Shown piece after piece: positions 37,082-46,444 of a stretch of 64,000 bases of DNA (positions are counted from its first letter, which is position 1; each line of letters begins with the position of its first letter). Source of the stretch: Streptomyces sp. NBC_01723 (GTDB lineage: Bacteria > Actinomycetota > Actinomycetes > Streptomycetales > Streptomycetaceae); contig NZ_CP109171.1 in assembly GCF_036246005.1 (NCBI RefSeq), positions 6,932,001 to 6,996,000 on the forward strand. The letters are read 5' to 3'. The position numbers and the translations under genes were made by a program. Under the pieces are notes generated by a model. The model saw nothing but the letters and a program-made list of their open reading frames with translations, had not been told where the DNA came from and made no database searches.

Positions 37082-38743
37082 TCAGTGTTTGTCGAGGACA
37101 GTGACTTGAAGGTCACCCTTCGCGTACTGCTGTCGGACCACCTTCTTGTCGAACTTACCGACGGATGTCTTGGGTACAGCCGTAATGGGTGACCATCGCT
37201 CAGGGAGCTGCCAGGCAGCCACCTTGTTAGCGAGGAAGGTGCGAAGCCGGGCGAAGTCGGGCTGGACGCCGTCCCTGAAGACCACGGCGGCCAAGGGGCG
37301 CTCACCCCATTTGTCATCGGGTACCCCGATCACGACGGCCTCGACGACATCGGGGTGAGCCATCAAATGGTTCTCCAGTTCCACGGAGGAGATCCATTCA
37401 CCACCTGACTTGATGACGTCCTTGGCTCGATCCGTAAGGGTGAGGTACCCGTCGGATGTGATCGTGCCCACGTCTCCAGTGCGCAGCCAGCCGTCCGCGC
37501 TGAATTTGTCTGAGCTCCGCGTGGCCTGTCGCCCAGCGCCTCCGTAGTAGGCTCCGGCAATCCACGGGCCACGCACTTCCAACTCGCCCGCGGAGCTGCC
37601 GTCATGGGGCATGAGCGACCCGTCTGGGCCGACCAGGCGCGCCTCGACGGAAACCGGGAATCGGCCCTGTGTGATGCGGTAAGCCCATTCTTGATCCGGG
37701 GTGAGCCCGGGAGGGGAGGTGCCGAATGAGCCCAGCGGAGAAGTCTCGGTCATCCCCCACGCGTGCACGACTCTGATGTCGTGCCGCTCCTCGTAGGCTC
37801 GCATGAGAGCGGGCGGACAGGCCGCCCCTCCAATCACCACCTGGCGCAACGATGACGTGTCATAGGCGCCCTTGTCGAGCTCGTCCAGCAGTCCTGCCCA
37901 GATGGTAGGGACGGCAGCGCTCACGGTAGGCCGTTCGGCCGTGATCATCTCGGCGAGAGGAGCAGGCTGTAGAAAACGGTCGGGCAGGAGGAGACGGGCG
38001 CCGGCCATGAACGCCGCGTGGGGAAGGCCCCACGCATTGACATGGAACATGGGCACGACAGGCAAGACCGTGTCGCGGGAGGTCAGGGCGAAGGCGTCAG
38101 CCTGCAGAACCTGGAGACAGTGGAGATATACGGAGCGGTGGCTGTAGGCCACGCCCTTGGGATCGCCCGTCGTGCCAGAGGTGTAGCACAGGGCAGCGGC
38201 GGTCCGCTCGTCGATATCGGTTGCCCAGGCATAGTCGGTGGGCCGGTCGGCAAGCAGTTCTTCGTAGCCGTGAACAGTGCCGACGAAGTCTTCGAATACC
38301 GGTCGGTCCGCCTCACCGACTATCACTATGTGCTGGACCACGCCATTCAGCTCTGTCAGCAACGGCTCCAGCAGCGGCACCAGACTGCCATCCACCAGAA
38401 CGACGTGGTCAGCAGCGTGATGGACGATGTATGCGAGCTGATGCGCCGGCAGGCGTGGGTTCAATGTGTGGAGGACTGCGCCCATCGCGGGAACGGCGAG
38501 GTACGTCTCCAGATGAGCGGTGTTGTTCCACATTAGGGTGGCGACCCGCGTACCCGTCGTGACTCCGAGCTCGTCACGGAGAGCCCGGGCGAGTTGCCCG
38601 GCCCGGGCCCCGACTTCCGCATATGTGCGGTGTTCTGCAGAGGAGCCGTTCCAGGTGGCGACAGTAGTGGTGCCGTGCACGGTGGAGCCGTGGACCAGGA
38701 TGCGACCGATGGTGAGCGGTACGTCCTGCATGGTGCTGATCAT
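37082..38743 (-). CDS. AMP-dependent acyl-CoA synthetase (long-/medium-chain fatty acid-CoA ligase type)
   Basis: 553 residues from ATG 38743; AGGGAGA stands eight bases upstream and the alternative ATG 38731 lacks one. Adenylating-enzyme motifs are in order: [20 protein letters not shown] (P-loop-like), [76 protein letters not shown] and [15 protein letters not shown] with the C-terminal catalytic Lys. It should activate a carboxylic acid to its CoA thioester in the cytosol. With the neighbouring amidohydrolase and aldehyde dehydrogenase it suggests uptake and breakdown of an amide- or ester-bearing compound; the substrate is unknown. Confidence 0.9.
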   Translation of the reverse strand: MISTMQDVPLTIGRILVHGSTVHGTTTVATWNGSSAEHRTYAEVGARAGQLARALRDELGVTTGTRVATLMWNNTAHLETYLAVPAMGAVLHTLNPRLPAHQLAYIVHHAADHVVLVDGSLVPLLEPLLTELNGVVQHIVIVGEADRPVFEDFVGTVHGYEELLADRPTDYAWATDIDERTAAALCYTSGTTGDPKGVAYSHRSVYLHCLQVLQADAFALTSRDTVLPVVPMFHVNAWGLPHAAFMAGARLLLPDRFLQPAPLAEMITAERPTVSAAVPTIWAGLLDELDKGAYDTSSLRQVVIGGAACPPALMRAYEERHDIRVVHAWGMTETSPLGSFGTSPPGLTPDQEWAYRITQGRFPVSVEARLVGPDGSLMPHDGSSAGELEVRGPWIAGAYYGGAGRQATRSSDKFSADGWLRTGDVGTITSDGYLTLTDRAKDVIKSGGEWISSVELENHLMAHPDVVEAVVIGVPDDKWGERPLAAVVFRDGVQPDFARLRTFLANKVAAWQLPERWSPITAVPKTSVGKFDKKVVRQQYAKGDLQVTVLDKH

Positions 38744-39190
38744 GCGAATGTTCTCCCTGACGCGAGGGCTGCGGTCCGACGGCGTGAGTCGAGTACCGCA
38801 CACCCGCAGCCTTCATCGACTTTCGGTAGCGCACGCTGACTTGTGGTGTTCACCCTTGCCCGTGTGATGAGGGCATTCGCGAGTCCCACTGGGATCGCTC
38901 GCCGTGCCCCGAGGGCCAGGGCGAGGCTGTCGATCACGGCTGCGACGACATGACGACTGGGTGCTCCGGCGGGGGCCGAGAGCTTCGCCTTCTCGGCCCG
39001 CCCTCGTCCGGCTTCGCCAGGTCCGCATCGGCTGCGCTGTTGCCGGCCTCCCTCTGAGGGAAGCCGTCTTCGGACGCCCAACAGGTACTGACTCGGCCTT
39101 TGGCGGGGAACCGGGGTAGCCCCCTGGGTGGCGGACCGTCACGGTGGTCAGCCTTGCCGCTGTGGATTCCGGTGCCGAGCCTCTGATGCC
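38744..39190. other. intergenic region between amidohydrolase and acyl-CoA ligase genes
   Basis: 447 bases with no convincing gene. It should contain the ligase promoter and the 3' end of the amidohydrolase transcript. Short frames on both strands have no recognisable motifs. Confidence 0.4.
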
Positions 39191-40561
39191 CTACGCTGGG
39201 TGCGTTGTCACGAGTGGAACGGTCGGAAGGGCTTCGCGATCGACTGCCTCGCCACTTTGGAACACGTCCGTGATCGACCTGAGGTTACGAATATCGTCCA
39301 GAGGATCATTGTCGAGCAGGACGAAGTCGGCGAGCTTGCCGGTCTCGATCGAGCCGATCTCGTCGTCCTTGCCGTAACCTCGGGCAACGTTCAAGGTGGC
39401 AGCAGAGATGGTGTCGAGGGGGGACATGCCCTTCTCGACCATGGACTGAGTCCAGTGGAAGTGATCCCCACCCAACGTCCAGGGACGGTCGTGACGCTCG
39501 GCCGGGTGCAGGTCGGAGAGATGGTCGACGCTGGGGCAGCCGGCGTCCGTACCCATCATGATCTTCGCGCCACCACTGATCAGGGTACGTTCGTTGTCTG
39601 CGAAGGCACCGTCACCGAGAACCGCAGCCCAACTGCCGATCTCGCCGAGGGCCTTGCTGTGTTCGGTGTGTATGGTCTGGAGCTCGGCATGGGAGTTGCT
39701 GGCGACGATTTTGTCGACCAGCGAGTGGGGGATGGGCTGGCCCATCGTGTAGTTCGCGTGGATCAGCACGTCGGCGCCCAGCTCAACGCTGCTGTCCAGT
39801 GCTTCGACCGAGAGGCTGTGGCTGAGCACGGGGACGCCTGCCGCGCGTGCCTCTTCGACAATCACCTCAAGGACCGGCCGAGTGAAGGTCTGGTAGGAAC
39901 GGTCCAGTCCCACGCTCATGAATATGTGGTCACTGACCGCGATCTTGAGCATATCCACACCACGGCTGAGGTAGTCGCGCACCCGAGCCCTCACCTCGTT
40001 GCGGGGCAGCAGGCTGAGCTGGTGACCGACGCCGGCCTCGAACATCTCGTCGATGCGGTTCACAAAGGTCTGTGATGCCGCCTTCCGTCCAGCGAAGTGG
40101 AAGTCGGCGCTGAAGGGACCGCCCATTCCGACGATGGCGCCGGCTGCGAAGATGCGTGCGCCCTTCGATGTGCCGGCGTTGATGCGGTCGCGCGCTCCCA
40201 GTACGGGGTCGACGGCATTGTAAGTGTCGAACACAGTCGTCACGCCGTTGCGGAGAACCAGCTGGGCGGCCTCCTCGATCACCTCGGTGTAGCGGCCCTC
40301 CCATCGGGCGAGGTACTCGATTGTGCCGGGTCCGACCATGAACATCCACGCATCGAGCAGGTGCACGTTGCCGTTGACGAAACCAGGGACCATCCAGCGG
40401 TTGCTGCCATCGATGACGGTGGCCCCCTCGGGGATCGGGGTGCTCGCCGTCGGGCCGACGGCCGCGAATCGGCCCCCTTCCACGACGACCGTGGCTGCAG
40501 GCTCGGGGCGGCCGCCGCGCCCGTCGATCAAATGAACATTGGTGATGGCGGTTGGGGTCAT
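39191..40561 (-). CDS. amidohydrolase-superfamily metal-dependent hydrolase
   Basis: 456 residues from ATG 40561. The N-terminal beta-sandwich region (AITNVHLIDGRGGRPEPAAT, VDG-type turn) leads to WMVPGFVNGNVHLLDAWMFM, where the usual H-x-H metal pair reads N-V-H. Further ligands are in place: LKIAVSDHIFMS with the carboxylatable Lys, VPVLSHSLSVEALDSSVELG and ADVLIHANYTMGQ with His, and GGAKIMMGTDAGCPSV with the Asp. The C-terminus (SIETGKLADFVLLDNDPLDD) is typical of the imidazolonepropionase/prolidase-like branch. It should hydrolyse an amide or related bond. It is divergent from a TetR gene. Confidence 0.88.
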   Translation of the reverse strand: MTPTAITNVHLIDGRGGRPEPAATVVVEGGRFAAVGPTASTPIPEGATVIDGSNRWMVPGFVNGNVHLLDAWMFMVGPGTIEYLARWEGRYTEVIEEAAQLVLRNGVTTVFDTYNAVDPVLGARDRINAGTSKGARIFAAGAIVGMGGPFSADFHFAGRKAASQTFVNRIDEMFEAGVGHQLSLLPRNEVRARVRDYLSRGVDMLKIAVSDHIFMSVGLDRSYQTFTRPVLEVIVEEARAAGVPVLSHSLSVEALDSSVELGADVLIHANYTMGQPIPHSLVDKIVASNSHAELQTIHTEHSKALGEIGSWAAVLGDGAFADNERTLISGGAKIMMGTDAGCPSVDHLSDLHPAERHDRPWTLGGDHFHWTQSMVEKGMSPLDTISAATLNVARGYGKDDEIGSIETGKLADFVLLDNDPLDDIRNLRSITDVFQSGEAVDREALPTVPLVTTHPA

Positions 40562-40609
40562 CGAACTACTCCTTCGGCAGGTGAGTCCCTCGTCCCACCC
40601 AAGGTATCC

Positions 40610-40623
40610 GAACCGATCGGTTC
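40610..40623. promoter_or_regulatory. TetR operator candidate between amidohydrolase and TetR genes
   Basis: The perfect palindrome gaaccgatcggttc lies in the 92-bp spacer between the two divergent starts. A half-site-like ggttcggattc follows 14 bases later. Size, symmetry and position fit a TetR-family operator controlling both genes. Confidence 0.7.
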
Positions 40624-40653
40624 TGAGAAGCGTGTGGTTCGGATTCTGTTAAG

Positions 40654-41313
40654 ATGGACGTCATGGCGAGAGCGACTGACGGCGCAATCACGGCCACCGA
40701 CGGGCGGACACTGCGGTGGGAACACCGAAAGCCTGAATTGCTGCGTGCAGCAACGGAGTACGTCCTGGACGCCGGAGTTGCCGACCTGACGCTGCGCCCT
40801 CTGGGTGCCGCGATCGGCGTATCGAACACGACACTGATCCGCCACTTCGGCAGCAAGGACGACATCATCCGCGACGTCTGCCAAGAGCTTCACGGGCAGA
40901 TGCTCCGCGCGTTCGACGCATACTGGTCGCAGAGCAACGGACGCCCAGCAGATGTGCTGCGCGCGCTGTGGGACATATGGCTCACGCCGGAATACTCGCG
41001 GCAGTTCGTCTTCCTGTTCGAGCTCTACGGCCTCGCGCTGCGCGATCCGCACCGCTTCGGGTGGTTCGCGGATTCGGTCGTACACGACTGGAGGGCTCCG
41101 CTCGAGACCGCTTTGATCACCGAACGTGTTGACCCCTCAAGGGCAAGACAGCTCTCGACACTGGTCGTCGGGCTCGTTCGTGGGTTGTATCTGGACATGG
41201 CAGCAACCAATGACGTCGAGCGCGTCAGTGATGCTTTCGAGGTGGCGATGAGTCTCCTTGAGTCAACCCTCGAACCTGGAAGCAAGCGGCAAGAGGCGAC
41301 CAGCCGCCCCTGA
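40654..41313 (+). CDS. TetR-family transcriptional regulator
   Basis: 219 residues from ATG 40654 (ATG 40663 is an alternative). The DNA-binding domain at residues 25-70 reads RKPELLRAATEYVLDAGVAD, LTLRPLGAAIGVSNTTLIRH, FGSKDDIIRDV. The C-terminal ligand domain is helical (LRALWDIWLTPEYSRQFVFL, STLVVGLVRGLYLDMAATND). Divergent placement and the palindrome in the spacer make it the likely repressor of the amidohydrolase gene and perhaps of the ligase gene. The 3' end abuts an IS3 scrap. Confidence 0.9.
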   Translation: MDVMARATDGAITATDGRTLRWEHRKPELLRAATEYVLDAGVADLTLRPLGAAIGVSNTTLIRHFGSKDDIIRDVCQELHGQMLRAFDAYWSQSNGRPADVLRALWDIWLTPEYSRQFVFLFELYGLALRDPHRFGWFADSVVHDWRAPLETALITERVDPSRARQLSTLVVGLVRGLYLDMAATNDVERVSDAFEVAMSLLESTLEPGSKRQEATSRP

Positions 41314-41337
41314 CGAGGTCAGGGCTTGGGCGAGTTC

Positions 41338-41475
41338 CGTGGCCGGCGGGAAGTTCCTCCATCCGGCCACCGTCATCCGCCCCGCCTCACGCCGCCTGGC
41401 CAGCTGGACGATCGCGGACCACATGTGCACTGGTCTCGTCATCGGCGCACCGGCCGCCGCCGAGGCGGTCCGGTG
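41338..41475 (+). pseudogene. IS3-family OrfB scrap
   Basis: The plus strand reads AGGKFLHPATVIRPASRRLA and SWTIADHMCTGLVIGAPAAA, a diverged piece of the IS3 integrase domain around the first Asp. About 45 codons survive. It truncates the DUF317 gene to its right. Confidence 0.7.
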
Positions 41476-41961
41476 GGAGGAAGGTTTGTGTCCGTCCGTT
41501 TTGACGCTGTGGCTCCAGCCGTGGGTGAGGAGCGGCGTATACACCTCGTGCGGGGCCGTCGCGTCCTCGAACAGGTGGTTCTGGTCGCTGTGGCGGTCTT
41601 CGAGGTACAGGTCGAGCAACTCGGCGTGGACATCGCCCAGGAGTTCGGCCGGGGTGGTGGCGTCGAAGGTGATCTCCCAGGCCCTTGGGCCGAAGGGGAC
41701 ACGGGCCATGCCGATGGTCCACGTCCCTTGGCCTCGCTCCTCGGGTTCGGGAGCGAAGCGGGTCCACAACCGGGCGCAGGGGCTGATGGCGAACACCATC
41801 TCTTCGAGTCCCTGGTGAAGGTGCCAGCCCTCGTCGAAGGGGAAGGCCCAGATCGTCTTCAGGTCTGCTTGGCCGGGACCTGCGAGGTGACGCGGGAGGA
41901 CCCTCACGGGCTGGGCGGGGTCGAGATCCTTGAAGGGGTCGGAGGGCGGATCGGGCAACAC
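41476..41961 (-). pseudogene. DUF317-domain protein, 3'-truncated
   Basis: From 41961 the frame reads VRVLPRHLAGPGQADLKTIW, AFPFDEGWHLHQGLEEMVFA and IGMARVPFGPRAWEITFDAT, PAELLGDVHAELLDLYLEDR and YTPLLTHGWSHSVKTDG. This is one DUF317 domain and the start of a second; the remainder is replaced by the IS3 scrap. DUF317 proteins are common in Streptomyces plasmids and integrative elements; their function is unknown. Confidence 0.7.
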
Positions 41962-42419
41962 GAGGCGAGGCTCCTGCTGGGTGGCTGGCGCGGGGTGCGG
42001 GTTTCGGGATGAGGATCAGCGGGTGCGGGCCCCGGCGGGGGCGGAGTTCTGCGCGACGTGCGGCCGGCCGCTCGCTTGGGCGCGGAGGCGTCCCAGGCGC
42101 CGGGGAGAGGGCGGTGGTGGGTGTCGAAGGTGCCGTACTGCTTGGTGTTCGGACGGGTGTGGTTGGCTTCGTCGCGGCGGTGGAAGGTTCCGTGGTCCAG
42201 GAAGCTGAGCGCCACCGCGTCGATCTCGCCGCGGTCCGGGTGGACGACTGTGACACGCAGCCCGCCGTAGGTGTCCGCGTGGATGGTGCGGGTGAAATCG
42301 ATCCGCAACCGCAGCGGTGTGCCCGGGACGGGAGCGGCGTAGTAGGTGTTGCCCACGACGGTGTGGTCGTGGAAGGGGAGGCACAGCTCGGTGAAGAATT
42401 CGGGGGCCTGCAGGGACAC
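41904..42419 (-). CDS. hypothetical protein of a DUF317 gene cluster
   Basis: From ATG 42419 (MSLQAPEFFTELCLPFHDHT). The first 110 residues have good codon bias (PGTPLRLRIDFTRTIHADTY, GLRVTVVHPDRGEIDAVALS, FLDHGTFHRRDEANHTRPN). The last 60 are Pro/Arg-rich and may be read-through after a lost stop. Small proteins of this kind accompany DUF317 genes in actinomycete mobile elements; I know no function. The end overlaps the start of the next DUF317 frame. Confidence 0.6.
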   Translation of the reverse strand: MSLQAPEFFTELCLPFHDHTVVGNTYYAAPVPGTPLRLRIDFTRTIHADTYGGLRVTVVHPDRGEIDAVALSFLDHGTFHRRDEANHTRPNTKQYGTFDTHHRPLPGAWDASAPKRAAGRTSRRTPPPPGPAPADPHPETRTPRQPPSRSLASCCPIRPPTPSRISTPPSP

Positions 42420-42449
42420 GAGGGTCTCCGGTCGGGGGTTTGGCTGGGG

Positions 42450-43342
42450 TCAGCGGCGTGGGCCGGGCAGGGCAGGTCGGCTGGTGGTGCTCCAGCGCGG
42501 GACGCTGGCCGCCGGTAGTGCGGCCGGGCGGCCGGGCGGCGGGACGCGGCGGCCCGCCGGACGTCGAGCGGGGTGGGAGATGGCGGACTTGGCGGGAGGA
42601 TCGGGGTGAGCTGGGCGTGGTCCTTGACGTAGCTGTCGGTGTCGTCCCGCCATCGAGGAAGGGGTGCGGGGTACGCCACGGCTCGCAGGAGGGCGGCGGG
42701 GGTGTCGGTACTGGCCGTGGCGTACCAGAAGGGCCGGGCTGGGGACGTGGCGGCCCACAGGTGCCAGCGGGCGTCGCGGGTTTCCAGTTCGATCGCCGGG
42801 TCGAGGTCGCCGGTGGTGTACTCCAGCGTGGCGAGGTCGCCGGTGGTGTACTCCAGCGTGGCGAGGCCGTCGGGTGCGGTGATGGCGAAGGTGCTCGGGT
42901 GCGGGCGGTCGAGCTGCCAACCGTGGTTGATGAGGGGGGCGACGGCCAGGAACGGGTTGTGGTCGGCGCTGTCGGCGACCGGCCGGGCGAGGTAGTGGTC
43001 CGGGCCCTGCCGGTACGCCTCGGCGAGGGCGGTGGTGAAGGCAGTGACGAACTCCGTGGGCGCGGCGTCGTTGAAGCAGATACCCCAGGCCGGTGGGCCA
43101 AAGGCGTCCTTGTAGGCGTTGATGCGCCACAGTCCGTCGTCAGCGCCTTCGGGGAGATAGCCGAGGCGGACCTTGCCGTCGGGCGCCGTGAGGTGCGCGT
43201 TGCCGAGGTCGTCGTGGTGCAGGTCCCAGCCGAGGTCGCGCAACGGGTCGAGGCCGGGGTCACCGACCGCGGTGGATCGGGTCAGGTGGCGTGGGGAGAC
43301 GTAGACGTCGCCGTCGATGGTGTCGTGGTCGTCGTGAAGCAC
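42450..43342 (-). CDS. DUF317-domain protein, C-terminus uncertain
   Basis: From 43342: DGDVYVSPRHLTRSTAVGDP, LRDLGWDLHHDDLGNAHLTA, FGPPAWGICFNDAAPTEFVT form the first DUF317 domain. APLINHGWQLDRPHPSTFAI, ARWHLWAATSPARPFWYATA and PAALLRAVAYPAPLPRW form the second. Between them the 10-residue unit LATLEYTTGD occurs twice in tandem (30-bp direct repeat, about 42805-42864). The frame stays open to 41387 without family similarity; a one-base shift would end the gene at 42450, the end given here. Likely degraded. Confidence 0.65.
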
Positions 43343-43370
43343 TGGGTCCTGGGGGCCTCTATGTCTTTCG

Positions 43371-44319
43371 TCAAGACAGGCGTGGGGTTCTGGGTTCGTA
43401 GAAGGTGCCGTCGCGGAGCATCGCGAACAGCACGTTGATCCGTTGACGGGCCAGACGGAGAAGTGCCTGGGTGTGGGTCTTTCCTCTGGCCCGGCATCGG
43501 TCGTAGTAGGTGCGGGAGGCGGGATCGTGCAGGGCTGCGAACGCGGACACGAACATCGCCCGCTTGAGCTGCCGGTTGCCGCCTCGGGGCGCGTGTTCGC
43601 CGTGGATCGAGGTCCCCGACGACTTGGTCGTCGGCGCGAGGCCGGCGTAGGAGGCCAGGTGGGCGCCGGTGGGGAAGCCGGTGCCGTCGCGGACGGTGAC
43701 CAGCAAGGTGGCGGCGGTCCTGACCGCGACTCCCGGAATCAAGGTCAGGACCGCGAAAAGAGGGTGAGCCTCCAGCAGCTGTCCGATCTGCGCTTCCAGG
43801 GCTCGTCGCTGTTCGTGGACGGCGGCGAGCGAACGGGCCAGGGACGGGATCACGAGGTCGAGGGGGCCGGTGCCCGGGACCACGACGGTCTGCTCGTCGA
43901 GCGCGTCGAACACTTCGTCGATCAGCCGCTGGGCCATGCGCGGAGCCTTGGGCCGGATCACTTCGACCAGCCTGCGGCGACCGGCCTTCCGTAGGGCGGC
44001 CGGGGATCCGTAGCGTTCCAGCAGCCAGGTCACTGCAGGGTGGTCCAGGCGGGCGCCCAGGACGCGCTCCAGGCTGGGGTGGAACTGGGTGAGCAGGCCG
44101 CGTATCCGGTTCGAGGTGCGGGTGGCCTCTGCCGCCAGGTCCTGGTCAAGCCCACCAGCACGGGCAGCTCGGCGGTGATCTCGTCAGTCAGTTCCAGCGA
44201 GCGCAGGGTGTGTGGCATGGTCCGTGCGGCGTCCGCGATCACCGCGGCGTCCCTCGCGTCGGTCTTGGCCTCACCCGGGTAGAGATCGGCGATCCTCCGC
44301 ATGGACAGGCCAGGCAGGT
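43371..44319 (-). pseudogene. IS110-family transposase (IS117-like), 3' part of an interrupted gene
   Basis: The C-terminal two thirds of an IS110 transposase: YLPGLSMRRIADLYPGEAKT, DARDAAVIADAARTMPHTLR, then after a one-base loss near 44150 RTSNRIRGLLTQFHPSLERV, LTLIPGVAVRTAATLLVTVR, LASYAGLAPTTKSSGTSIHG and RLARQRINVLFAMLRDGTFY. The 5' third lies at 46086-46338 beyond an inserted IS110. It was therefore broken twice, by insertion and by frameshift. Confidence 0.87.
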
Positions 44320-44342
44320 AGACACCTCAGGCGCTCAACGTG

Positions 44343-45586
44343 TCAAGCAGCTGCGGCGAGAGCGGTCGGAAAGGCCGTGTGTTCCTCGAACAGCGTGTGG
44401 TGCTGGAGGCAGCAGTAGAGCTGGCCGAGCATGCGGTTGAAGAGGTTGCGCTGGGCGGCAGCGTGCCAGTCCCCGCGGTCATAGCGGCGGCGCCGGTAGT
44501 GCGCCTTGGCGCCGGGCGAGGCGGTGATCGCGGCGAAGGCCCAGAGGTAGCCGGCGTGGTTGAGCCGGTCATTCTTCACCCACCGCCGGGTGATGCTCGA
44601 CTTCTTGCCGGAGGCCCTGGTGATAGGTGATGCGCCTGCGTATGCCTTCAGACCGCGGGCGTCCGCGAAGCGGGCCTTGTCGTCTCCGATCTCGGCGAGC
44701 ACCCGGGCGCCGAGCTGGACGCCGAGACCGGGGAAGCTGAGGATGATCTCAGCGTCCGGGTGCTGAGAGAAAGCTTCTTCGACCGCCTCAGCGAGGTCGT
44801 CGGCAGCCGTGCAGGCGGCCTCCAGCTGGACCAAGAGCGCGAGCATTTGCTTGCCCAGCGCGTCCTCGACCAGGGGCGGCTGATGAGCATAGTCGGCGCG
44901 GAAGACGCCACGGAGCCGCTCGGCCTCGGCCGTGATGCCCCGCTTGCGGCCGGCCCGCTTGAGCGCGGCCTCCAGCTGCGGGCGGGTCAGCCGCGCGGCC
45001 CGGGTCGGCGTCGGGGCCGCCTTCAGAAGCTCCCGGGCTTCCGGTCGGCACAGACCGTTGCGCCAGGGCTCGAAGGCCGCCAGGGCGGCCGCGTAATACT
45101 CCGCAGCAGCGAGCGAAGCTGGTTGGACAGCTGCTGGCGGTTCCAGAGTGAGTCTTGCTGAGCACGGGCGAGGACGGCAACGGCCCGGCCGAGGTCGCTG
45201 TCATCAGGCAGCGGCCGGTGGGCGTGCATGTCGGTGCGCAGGATGTTCGCGAGGACCAGGGCGTCGCCGGGGTCGGACTTCTTGCGCGAGACCGAGTGCC
45301 GGTCGCGGTAGCGGGCGGCGGCCATCGGGTTGATCGCGAACACTTGCCGCTTGCCGGCCCTCAGCACGGCCACGAGCAGGCCCCGCGAGGTCTCGATCGC
45401 GACCGGGATCGGGTTCTCCTCACTGTCGCCGTACTCGACCAGCAAGTCCAGCAGGATCTTGTAGCCCGTGGCGTCGTCGGTAATGTGCCGCTTGGCCAGT
45501 AACTGACCGCTGTCGTCGACCAGGGCGACGTCATGTGTCCGCTCGGCCCAGCCGATGCCGCAGTAGATCAAGATGTTCCTCCCCAT
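44343..45586 (-). pseudogene. IS110-family transposase, frameshifted, first catalytic Asp replaced
   Basis: ATG 45586 opens MGRNILIYCGIGWAERTHDV. Family members have Asp where this has the second Gly (GIDWA), so the first residue of the DEDD site appears lost (codon GGC for GAC). The ETSRGLLV and SRKKSDPGDALVLANIL segments are normal. Near 45095 one base is missing between SLLR and EYYAAALAAFEPW, as in the copy at 1-1200. The Tnp_20 part with its Ser region (GLKAYAGASPITRASGKKSS) is intact. Mobility of this copy would need a transposase in trans. Confidence 0.87.
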
Positions 45587-45609
45587 GGTGCAGTTTCTGC
45601 AGGTCACGA

Positions 45610-45900
45610 GCTCATGCGGAACCACGCAGCGACCTAATCCCAGGGCTCCGCGCAAGGGCCGGCCCGCCACCTCAGTAGCTGTTCGTGGCACCAGCTCGCC
45701 CCACGGGCCTCGGTCTATCCGGGAGCTCAGACAGCTCGGGTTTCACAAGAGGTCACCGTGCAGCGGACTCGCACCGCCAACACCAACGAGTGATCAAGGT
45801 GTGAGTGTTGACGCTCGACGGTCCTGGGCGGCGCTGATCTACCTATAGGCATCGGGGCCAGGCGACCTTGAGGCGTACACCCAAAACCGACGAACATCAA
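45610..45900 (-). ncRNA. candidate IS110 bridge RNA with target and donor guides
   Basis: In transposon orientation, the non-coding leader contains caaggtcgcct (45870-45860), identical to the left target plus core CT, then aggtag (45844-45839), complementary to core CT plus the right target ctacct. Further on come ctgaggtg (45675-45668), identical to the transposon right end, and gggattag (45641-45634), complementary to core CT plus the left end ctaatccc. Order (target loop, then donor loop) and polarity match IS621-type bridge RNAs. The RNA ends given are approximate. Confidence 0.75.
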
Positions 45901-46085
45901 CATCCACACTGTGGTGACAGGTGTCGCCTCGACACCCGCCCGACCGCCACCACCGCAAGCACCAGGCCGTCGCACCGCTCTGCAGGAAGGCATGGCCTGC
46001 CGGGCTGAAACAAGGTGTCAACGTCCCGGTACTCGAACAGATCCGAAGAGCCGGAGCTTCACGGACCCGTTGTTACAAGGGGATT

Positions 46086-46338
46086 AGGCGACCTTGCAGC
46101 CGGCGGCCCGGGCGACCGTCAGGGGCAGGGCTCCAATCGAGGCGGGCTGGTCCACGATCACCAGCACGGTGCCGAACTTGGCGGCCAGCTTGTCGAGCAC
46201 GGCTCGCAGTTTCGGCTCGCTGTTGGGCAGTTGCTTGTCGAAGACCTTCTTGCCAGCCGGGGTGAGCCCGTGGCCGTGGTGAGCCGTCTTGCCGACGTCC
46301 AGGCCGAGGAAGACGCCCACGGTGTCGATGTCGTCCAA
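46086..46338 (-). pseudogene. IS110-family transposase (IS117-like), 5' part of an interrupted gene
   Basis: From TTG 46338 (GGGAGG upstream): DTVGVFLGLDVGKTAHHGHG with the first catalytic Asp, LTPAGKKVFDKQLPNSEPKL, FGTVLVIVDQPASIGALPLT with the conserved Asp and ARAAGCKVA, where the inserted IS110 interrupts the reading. The missing continuation is at 43371-44319. Sequence to about 46470 probably belongs to the same element's leader. Confidence 0.85.
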
Positions 46339-46444
46339 CCCATCCTCCCGAGCAGGGTTCGAGTGGTGCTGGCCAGGGCGTCGGCGTCGTATGCGCGCAT
46401 CCACGTTATGCACCTGCCACCCGCAAGCGGCCGGGCATTGCACC

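Larger units (their letters stand above)
44320..46085 (-). mobile_element. IS110-family element inserted in another IS110; bridge-RNA type
   Basis: 1766 bp. In coding direction the left junction is ggtcgcct followed by aatcccc, and the right end gaggtgtct is followed by acctgcc. Removing the element and one CT restores the codons for CKVAYLPGL of the host IS110. This defines the ends exactly and shows a CT core, as reported for IS110-family recombination. About 500 bp of non-coding sequence precede the transposase start. The inverted copy occupies 1-1223. Confidence 0.93.

Noticed and set aside
38744..39190. A gene on either strand between the ligase and amidohydrolase genes
   Set aside because: Short frames exist but none has a recognisable motif, credible ribosome binding site or consistent codon bias.
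41387..43342. A single 651-residue DUF317 protein
   Set aside because: Only the first 300 residues match the family. The rest is Pro/Arg-rich and antiparallel in phase to a better coding frame at 41904-42419, so it is read-through.
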